Source: Bin34 sp963422415 (GTDB taxonomy: Bacteria > Chloroflexota > Anaerolineae > Caldilineales > Caldilineaceae). Taken from it: 64,000 nt of DNA. Below the pieces are notes generated by a model, which was not told the origin of the DNA, did not search any database, and worked only from the letters and a program-made list of their open reading frames with translations. The position numbers and the translations under genes were made by a program. The stretch is taken from positions 1 through 64,000 of the forward strand of contig OY729430.1 in assembly GCA_963422415.1 (NCBI GenBank), in the 5' to 3' direction. Below, in pieces: positions 58,572 to 64,000 of this stretch (within the stretch, counting starts at the first letter, position 1; the number at the start of each line of letters is the position of its first letter).

Positions 58572-59000
58572 ATGTCCCGTAGCGAATTGCAAGCCAAGCT
58601 GGATGAAATCCAAGTCGTGCGGACGGAGGTGCTGGAGTGCCTGCAGGATATCCCGGACAAGGATACGGAATTGGAAACTCCAGACCTCCGCATGTGGCGC
58701 AATCTCGGGATAGTCCTGCTACGCTTTGGGGATCACATGCGGGAACACCGAAACCAGATTGCCGGCATCCGTCAGAACTTGGGCCGCGGTCCTACAGACG
58801 TACAGCGCAAACTCGGTGAAGCCGAAGAGGCTTGGGGCAGTCTGCTTGGAGTGATGACCGGTCTTGCCGATGCAGATCTAGACACGGTACCCGAGACGGG
58901 AGGATGGTCCATTCGTGAGACGCTGGATCACATCCTGCAGACGGAAGTGTATTTTCTGAACGGGATCAAGTCCGCTTACAGCCAGCAAGACCAAGGATGA
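58572..59000 (+). CDS. DinB-like (DinB_2 / DUF664-type) protein, copy 1
   Basis: A 142-residue predicted four-helix-bundle protein. Candidate metal His residues lie in LRFGDHMREHRNQIAGIR and SIRETLDHILQTE. DinB-type proteins include thiol S-transferases, but the partner thiol is unknown. The start at MSRSELQAKLDEI is chosen to match copy 2; an ATG two codons earlier is possible. By hand alignment it is about three quarters or more identical to copy 2, 1.7 kb downstream. Confidence 0.78.
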   Translation: MSRSELQAKLDEIQVVRTEVLECLQDIPDKDTELETPDLRMWRNLGIVLLRFGDHMREHRNQIAGIRQNLGRGPTDVQRKLGEAEEAWGSLLGVMTGLADADLDTVPETGGWSIRETLDHILQTEVYFLNGIKSAYSQQDQG

Positions 59001-59146
59001 CGTGGGTTTGCTGGCAGAGACAATGCGAACCTGTCGCTACCCGTGCGTGGATCGAAGCTCAGACGCAGAGCTGTGCAGACTGTGGAAACAGCCAGCAAGG
59101 GCTCGCGCGAGCGTGAAACAGAAGTGCACAGATCCGGGGTTGTTGT

Positions 59147-60521
59147 ATGACAAACGACAACCTTAGATCTTCTGATCCAAGAGGGAGAAGGCACAACCCT
59201 TGAGTTCAAGGAAAGACTTTTGACATCGTTTTCACGGGAACTTGTAGCTCTGGCCGATACCATTGGCGGCAGAATCATTCTCGGTGTGAAAGATGACGGG
59301 ACCCTAGTGAGGATGCGCGATTCCAATGTTCTGCGTGCCCAGATCCAAAACAGTGCATGAGATTGCGATCGCCCCGTACCCGTACAGGTGCTGACCGAGC
59401 CCGTTGGCGACGCCATTGTCGTCCATGAGTAAAGAGAGCGCTGTCAAGCCAGTGCAATACAAGGATGGCTTTTACTGGCACCAAGGGGCTGTGCCTCAGA
59501 AGCTGAACCGAGATGAGATACGGGACTTCTTTCGTCTTGAAGGTGCTGTCCGTTTTGATTTGGCCCCCTGTCCTGGGTTCCCCTAATCCGGCAGATTTTG
59601 ACCGCGACAAGTTCGGATACTTGGCTCAGTTTTTCCGGCATTGTCGGCCGCCCTCCCATAGAGGCTATCCTGATCAATATGGAGGTGGCCGAGCGGGCAG
59701 GGAACAGATTGCTCTTTCGCAACACGGGAGTGCTTTTCTTCGCCCACAGCGTGCACCGCTTCTTTCCACAAACCTACATTATCCAATCTGTTGGCACGGG
59801 GACCGACAAGGTGGAGATCCTAGATCGCAAGGACTTCGCGGGAGGCGTAGTGGCGGACATGAAGAATGCCCTGCGGTTTGTCAAGCGCAATACCCGGACT
59901 GCGTATCGGATCCAATGCAAAGGGAGAATGTCCCGGAGTATTCGACCAATGTGCTGCGGGAAGGGATCACGAATACCGTCATGCACCGCGATTGGTTTCT
60001 GGAAGGCGCCAATGTCTTTGTCAACCTCTACGCGGTCGGCGTAGAAGTTGTAAGTCCGGGGAGCCTGCCCCAAGACTTGTCGCTCACTGACCTTGGGGGC
60101 AAGAACGTACAAAATTAGCTTTATCGAAAAGGCGAGCACCGGCATTCTGCGTATCCGCAGCGAGACCCGCTCTCAAGGCTGTCCCGAACCGAAATTCAAG
60201 GTGAACGGGTTCTTCTCCGCTACTTTCTGGCCAAGCCCCGCGGTCCAGACCGACACGGAATTCAAGCTGCTCAAAGCGATTTCCGGTGCCATGAGCCGAC
60301 ACCAGCTGCAGGCGGCACTCGGTCTCAAGAATGACGAACATTTTCGCAAGGCGTATCTGCTGTCGGCCTTGCCGCGCGAGCTGATCGAAATGACCATCCC
60401 CGACAAACCGCGCAGTCGAAATCAGCGATATCGCCTTACGGCGTATGGACACGCCTTGCCGCGGAAAGTCAATGACCCGCAGCAAGTGGCGAATGAGCCA
60501 AACGATGCAACACGGGCATGA
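59147..60521 (+). pseudogene. Decayed AlbA_2 (Schlafen AAA_4) domain ATP-binding protein gene
   Basis: Pieces in all three frames reconstruct one protein. LLIQEGEGTTLEFKERLLTS and GGRIILGVKDDGTL form the AlbA_2 domain (59160-59350). Next come a TGA replacing an Arg codon (59358-59360), a TAA after a frame change (59430-59432), YKDGFYWHQGAVPQKLNRDE, VAERAGNRLLFRNTGVLFFA, REGITNTVMHRDWFLEGAN (the ATPase-like His-Arg segment) and a winged-helix C-terminus (MSRHQLQAALGLKNDEHFRK). At least five lesions break it. Intact relatives (COG2865) are putative transcriptional regulators or defence-associated proteins. Confidence 0.8.
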
Positions 60522-60682
60522 GCGAGCGGACAGACAGCGCCTCTTTTGTCCATGCAAGCCTTGGAGCGGCATGGTCCATCTGCAAGTCTTGAACCTCGGG
60601 GCGAACCCATGAATCAGCAAAGCCCACGCGGAGAATCATGCCAATTTCCGTACTCGCCATGAGCGGTGCCTTAGCTTTTGGC

Positions 60683-60688
60683 TACAAT
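60683..60688 (+). promoter_or_regulatory. Probable -10 element of the second DinB-like gene
   Basis: TACAAT within TTGGCTACAATG, 47 bases before the ATG at 60735; a CAGGAGAAA ribosome site follows. Identical 12-base context to copy 1. Confidence 0.5.
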
Positions 60689-60734
60689 GCAGGCAGTCTA
60701 CAGAGCCCCCATTTCTTGATTCAGGAGAAAATTC

Positions 60735-61154
60735 ATGTCCCGCAGCGACTTGCAAGCCAAACTTGACGAAATCAGAGCCGCGCGCACCGAGGTCCTGCAG
60801 TACCTGCAGGACCTTCCAGATGCAGACACCGATCTGGAAACGCCACTGCGTACATGGCGCAACCTCGGCATAGTCCTGCTGCGCTTTGGCGATCACATGC
60901 GGGAACATGGAAACCAGATTGCCGGCATCCGGCAGACTCTAGGCCATGGCCCTACGGACGTGCAACGCAAGCTGGGCGAAGCGGAAGCGGCCTGGGGCGA
61001 ATTGCTCGGTGTAGTAACCGGTCTCACCGACGCGGACCTGGACGCTATACCTGAAGCGGGAGGCTGGTCCATTCGCGAGACTCTGGACCATATCCTCGCA
61101 GCCGAGATCCATTATCTGGAAGCGATCAAGACCGCATACCAGCAGCGAAGTTAG
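60735..61154 (+). CDS. DinB-like (DinB_2 / DUF664-type) protein, copy 2
   Basis: A 139-residue paralogue of the protein at 58572, with the same helices and His-containing motifs (GDHMREHGNQIAGIR and IRETLDHILAAE). The ribosome site (AGGAGAAA) is stronger than in copy 1. The decayed AlbA_2 gene lies between the two copies. It ends 25 bases before a convergent PhyH gene. The enzymatic role is not known. Confidence 0.8.
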   Translation: MSRSDLQAKLDEIRAARTEVLQYLQDLPDADTDLETPLRTWRNLGIVLLRFGDHMREHGNQIAGIRQTLGHGPTDVQRKLGEAEAAWGELLGVVTGLTDADLDAIPEAGGWSIRETLDHILAAEIHYLEAIKTAYQQRS

Positions 61155-61179
61155 CCATAAAGAGGCAGCCGACCGGACT

Positions 61180-62019
61180 TTAGTGGGCCACGGTAGCCGA
61201 ACCCAGCCGCTCCCGCATCCAGCCGCGCAGCGGCACATCCTCTTCCTGCGGCGAGGAGTAGCCGTGGCCGCCATTCACCGACACGCCCAGCAGCTGCTTC
61301 TGAATGGGATCACACTGGTCTAGGTAGCGATCCACGGTCATATCGTCCCGGGGCCGTAGCCAGCGGTAGCTGTAGCCATAGAAGAGAACCTTGCGCGTGA
61401 AGGAGGAGGTATTGGGACTGGAGGCATGAAAGATGCGCCGGTCAAAATACACCGCCGTGCCCGGCTTGGCCAAGATCGGCATGCCATTGGCAGGCACGCC
61501 GTTTCTGACATTCTGCAGCTTGTTGGCAAGATGGCTGCCTGGAATCACGTAGAGATTAGCGCGGCCCGGCTCCGAGGTGTCTGTCAGGAAATATGCCACC
61601 TTCAGTGAAATGCGAGGCTGCGGATCCGTCTCCAGCTCCTGATTCAGGCGGCCACTGTCCTTGTGCCAGTTGTAACCGGGATCCGGCTCATCTGGGCCCA
61701 AGGGAGGCGTGGAAATCAGGTGAGAGTGATATAGCTGAATGTTCCAGCCCAGAATGTCCCATACCTTGGGGAACGTGGTTGGCCAGTCCAGCAATTCCAT
61801 GAAAACATCGTCCTTGCCGATGAAGTCCAAGTAGTTGATGCGGGCGTTGTCCGCCAAGCCTTCTGTGGTCCTCTTCTGCCGGACAATCCTGTCGGTGGCT
61901 CTGGTAGCCCGTTCCACGATCTCGGAGGAAATGGCATCCTCCACCAGAAAGAATCCATCCCGATCGAACTTCTCCCTTTCCTCCTCAGTCAGTCTGTGTT
62001 GCAGCCACTCACTGTGCAT
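61180..62019 (-). CDS. Phytanoyl-CoA dioxygenase (PhyH) family protein
   Basis: A 279-residue predicted Fe(II)/2-oxoglutarate oxygenase. Iron ligands are HKD (H119, D121) in YNWHKDSGRLN and H198 in RIFHASSPN. The strand ISLKVAYFLTDTSEPGRANLYVIPGSHL is characteristic of the family and of ectoine-hydroxylase-like members. Start MHSEWLQHRLT at 62019 has AAGGGGGTCAAG upstream; the longer frame from 62091 lacks one. Unlike the other two PhyH genes it has no aldo/keto reductase partner. Confidence 0.9.
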   Translation of the reverse strand: MHSEWLQHRLTEEEREKFDRDGFFLVEDAISSEIVERATRATDRIVRQKRTTEGLADNARINYLDFIGKDDVFMELLDWPTTFPKVWDILGWNIQLYHSHLISTPPLGPDEPDPGYNWHKDSGRLNQELETDPQPRISLKVAYFLTDTSEPGRANLYVIPGSHLANKLQNVRNGVPANGMPILAKPGTAVYFDRRIFHASSPNTSSFTRKVLFYGYSYRWLRPRDDMTVDRYLDQCDPIQKQLLGVSVNGGHGYSSPQEEDVPLRGWMRERLGSATVAH

Positions 62020-62170
62020 CTTGACCCCCTTGGCTGGATGCGCCCGAACCTTGCCGCGTCGGGCACGATCCGGGATCGATTGCAAGAACAAGAACCTGGC
62101 GCAACGCCGAATTGACAGGCGCGCCTGATCCTACATGCGGCGTCCGTTTTGGACAATCGAGAATCCGGGC

Positions 62171-62746
62171 CTACAGGACGGGAGAGCCGGCAACGCTCTC
62201 CAGCGTCAGGGCTCGCACGGGCATTTTGACTTTCAGATGACTGTAGTCCCGAATTACGGGATTGGGCACCAGATCACGAATCATGGCATACTCGTCGCAG
62301 TGCTCGTACTTGGGGCAATGGGCGCAGTCCACCCATACCTTGGGGCTTATGTTTTCCATGTCGACCCGCCGAAACCCCAGCTGGACGAAGAATCCCGGCA
62401 CCAGGGTCAGCGCACACAGCTGCTGATACCCAAGCTCCTGGCCCTTCTTGGCGATGGCCTGCACCACAGCCTGACCCAAGCCCTGGCCCTGCGCCTCTGT
62501 CGCGATGACCAGCGATCGCACTTCCGCCAGTTCCGGCGTGAGATGCATGAGCGAAGCCCCCCCCATGGCCCGGCGCCCCGACCGCAGAGATGCATCGGCA
62601 TAGGAAGCGGCCACCACCCACCGATCCAGAGCGTCCCGGATCGACTGCGCGTCCCGATAGAGCATCACGTTGCGCTCGGCATGACAGTTCACCAGATCCG
62701 CCAGAACGGGCGCATCCTGCTCCTGAGCCGGTTCAATGCGAGTCAT
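62171..62746 (-). CDS. GNAT-family N-acetyltransferase (N-acetylglutamate synthase-like)
   Basis: A 191-residue GNAT protein. The acetyl-CoA motif A is EVRSLVIATEAQGQGLGQAVVQAI, and GFFVQLGFRRVDME matches motif B. A CAHCPKYEHCDEYAM segment with three Cys is typical of the short ArgA-type N-acetylglutamate synthases of Gram-positive-like and Chloroflexota lineages. It follows argD by 28 bases on the same strand, which supports a role in arginine biosynthesis. Start MTRIEPAQEQDA (62746). Confidence 0.82.
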   Translation of the reverse strand: MTRIEPAQEQDAPVLADLVNCHAERNVMLYRDAQSIRDALDRWVVAASYADASLRSGRRAMGGASLMHLTPELAEVRSLVIATEAQGQGLGQAVVQAIAKKGQELGYQQLCALTLVPGFFVQLGFRRVDMENISPKVWVDCAHCPKYEHCDEYAMIRDLVPNPVIRDYSHLKVKMPVRALTLESVAGSPVL

Positions 62747-62774
62747 GCATTCCACTTTCCACTCCTTGCGCCAC

Positions 62775-63974
62775 CTAGAATTCCTTGAGGATAGCCCCCA
62801 CGGTCCGTACCGCCGTTTCCAGCTCCGCCTCCGTGATGGTAAGAGGCGGCACAAAGCGCAGCACGTCGGCGCCCGCGGAGACCGTCAACAAACCTGCTTC
62901 GTATCCCTTGGCAACCACTGCATTGACATCGATGCTCAACTGCGCCCCCACGATCAGGCCCATCCCCCGGATTTCCTGGATATGCGGCGAATTCAGCTCG
63001 GACAACATATCCTGCAAGAGCCGTCCCTTGGTCCGGACACTCTCCAGAAATCCCGGCTGCGCAATTCGGCCCAGCACCTTGCAAGCCACGTTGGTGGTCA
63101 GAGGATTGCCGGCAAAGGTGGAGGCATGATCGCCTGGATGGATGGCATCCGCCACGCTTTGTGTCATGCAGATGGCCCCAATGGGCAGGCCGCCACCCAG
63201 AGACTTGGCCAGCGTCATGATGTCCGGAGGCACGTCGTCGCCGACAATGGATTGATATCCCCACAAATGCCCCGTGCGCCCCATACCGCATTGCACCTCG
63301 TCATAAATCAGCAATGCATCCACCTCGTCCGCCATTGCCCGCAGCTCATGCAGAAACTCCGGTGTAGCCACATTGATGCCGCCTTCCCCCTGAATGGGTT
63401 CCACGATGATGGCGCAGACACGTTCGTTCAGGTGGGAACGGGCACTATCCAGATCGTTGTAGTTGGCAAAGCGGACCCCGGGCATCAAGGGTTGGAACGG
63501 ATCCTGATATTTGGGCCGCGGAGTCGCCGCCAGACTGCCAAACAGGCGTCCGTGAAAGGCGTCCGAGAAGGCCAGAATGCAATACTTGTCATCCACATCC
63601 ATTTCATAGGCGTGGCGACGGGCGAACTTGAAGGACCCTTCGTTGGCATCGGCGCCTGTCAGGCAGAAATGTACCTTGTCGGCGAAACTGTGTGTACAGA
63701 GCATATGAGCCAGGCGGGCGTGGGGCGCCGTGTGATACAGGTTGCTGAGGTGGTAGACCCCGCTGTCCATGACTTCCTGCAAAGCGGCCTTCATCTCGGC
63801 ATCGCCATAGCCCAACGCGTTCACCGCAATGCCGGACACGCAGTCCAGATAGGCCTTGCCATCCATGTCATAGAGAGTGGCTCCTTCCCCGTGGGAGAAG
63901 ACAAACGGTGGGCGGGCGTAGACTCCCAAGACATGTTCCGCTTCCAGATTGACAATCTCTTGCGTTGCGCTCAT
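62775..63974 (-). CDS. argD: Acetylornithine aminotransferase
   Basis: A 399-residue fold-type I PLP transaminase. VSGIAVNALGY, LTGADANEGSFKFARRH, SDAFHGRLFGSLAAT, VEPIQGEGG, LIYDEVQCGMGRTG and the PLP lysine in TLAKSLGGGLPIGA appear in order. It transfers an amino group from glutamate to N-acetylglutamate semialdehyde. The start MSATQEIVN at 63974 has AAGGAAGGA with good spacing; an ATG two codons earlier is possible. Other class-III transaminases are similar, but the adjacent GNAT gene favours ArgD. Upstream genes of the operon would lie beyond the window. Confidence 0.88.
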   Translation of the reverse strand: MSATQEIVNLEAEHVLGVYARPPFVFSHGEGATLYDMDGKAYLDCVSGIAVNALGYGDAEMKAALQEVMDSGVYHLSNLYHTAPHARLAHMLCTHSFADKVHFCLTGADANEGSFKFARRHAYEMDVDDKYCILAFSDAFHGRLFGSLAATPRPKYQDPFQPLMPGVRFANYNDLDSARSHLNERVCAIIVEPIQGEGGINVATPEFLHELRAMADEVDALLIYDEVQCGMGRTGHLWGYQSIVGDDVPPDIMTLAKSLGGGLPIGAICMTQSVADAIHPGDHASTFAGNPLTTNVACKVLGRIAQPGFLESVRTKGRLLQDMLSELNSPHIQEIRGMGLIVGAQLSIDVNAVVAKGYEAGLLTVSAGADVLRFVPPLTITEAELETAVRTVGAILKEF

Positions 63975-64000
63975 GGGCATTTCCTTCCTTGTGGACAAGT

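Noticed and set aside
46041..61154. Calling the whole region a defence island
   Set aside because: Housekeeping-like genes (M20 peptidase, epimerase) are interleaved, no known defence system is complete, and the nuclease-type genes are mostly remnants.

Overview
The window is GC-rich bacterial DNA with dense, tightly packed genes. It carries bacterial housekeeping genes (prfA-prmC, clpC, secG, tatA, rsmD, an FtsB/DivIC protein, initiator tRNA). These sit among large families of catabolic enzymes: three phytanoyl-CoA dioxygenase (PhyH) proteins, three Gfo/Idh/MocA oxidoreductases, two aldo/keto reductases, an enolase-superfamily enzyme, an IlvD/EDD dehydratase and a family-5 peptide/sugar ABC system. 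This mix, a multi-repeat DUF5671 membrane protein and an Ala/Pro/Glu-rich lipoprotein linker on the solute-binding protein, resembles uncultivated (often marine or sponge-associated) Chloroflexota. Poribacteria-like or Latescibacteria-like lineages are also possible. The taxonomy is inference from gene content only.

Layout. 1-3.1 kb: a fragment of an Rpn-type nuclease gene, then a P1B-4 metal-exporting ATPase with a small membrane partner. 3.1-6.5 kb: a PhyH plus aldo/keto reductase operon divergent from a Gfo/Idh/MocA gene. 6.6-8.5 kb: prfA-prmC. 8.6-11.3 kb: a cluster-9 (Zn/Mn type) metal ABC importer. 11.5-17.6 kb: M42 peptidase, clpC, two small membrane proteins and a ketoglutarate-semialdehyde-type dehydrogenase. 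17.7-21.0 kb: a second aldo/keto reductase plus PhyH pair, divergent from a mandelate-racemase-like enzyme across a region holding a perfect LacI-type palindrome. 21.2-22.1 kb: tRNA-Met(CAT), tRNA-fMet, an FtsB-like gene and tRNA-Leu(CAG), all on the minus strand. 22.8-25.5 kb: tatA, secG, a solute-binding protein and an SH3b lipoprotein. 25.7-28.2 kb: an overlapping operon rsmD-pncC-B12-binding protein-meaB.

28.2-31.8 kb is a three-gene operon of unknown function: a nitrilase-fold protein lacking its catalytic Cys, a multi-repeat DUF5671 membrane protein and a small membrane-anchored protein. 32.3-37.3 kb holds a peptide/sugar ABC transporter without ATPase genes and a zinc-less MDR dehydrogenase. 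37.5-46.0 kb holds sugar and sugar-acid catabolic genes around a gene-poor, less GC-rich gap at 41.4-42.9 kb.

46.6-61.2 kb is the accessory region. It has a 1751-residue fusion of a DEDD exonuclease, a RecQ helicase and a UvrD helicase; a decayed AAA-ATPase/PD-(D/E)XK gene; an AAA/DUF4143 ATPase; a decayed AlbA_2 gene; and three DinB-like paralogues. It is interleaved with an M20 peptidase and a nucleotide-sugar epimerase. The window ends with a third PhyH gene and argD plus an N-acetyltransferase, probably the tail of an arginine operon.

Together the catabolic genes suggest uptake and oxidative breakdown of sugars, sugar acids and small organic substrates. The best candidates for undescribed biology are the exonuclease-RecQ-UvrD fusion and the pseudo-nitrilase/DUF5671 operon.
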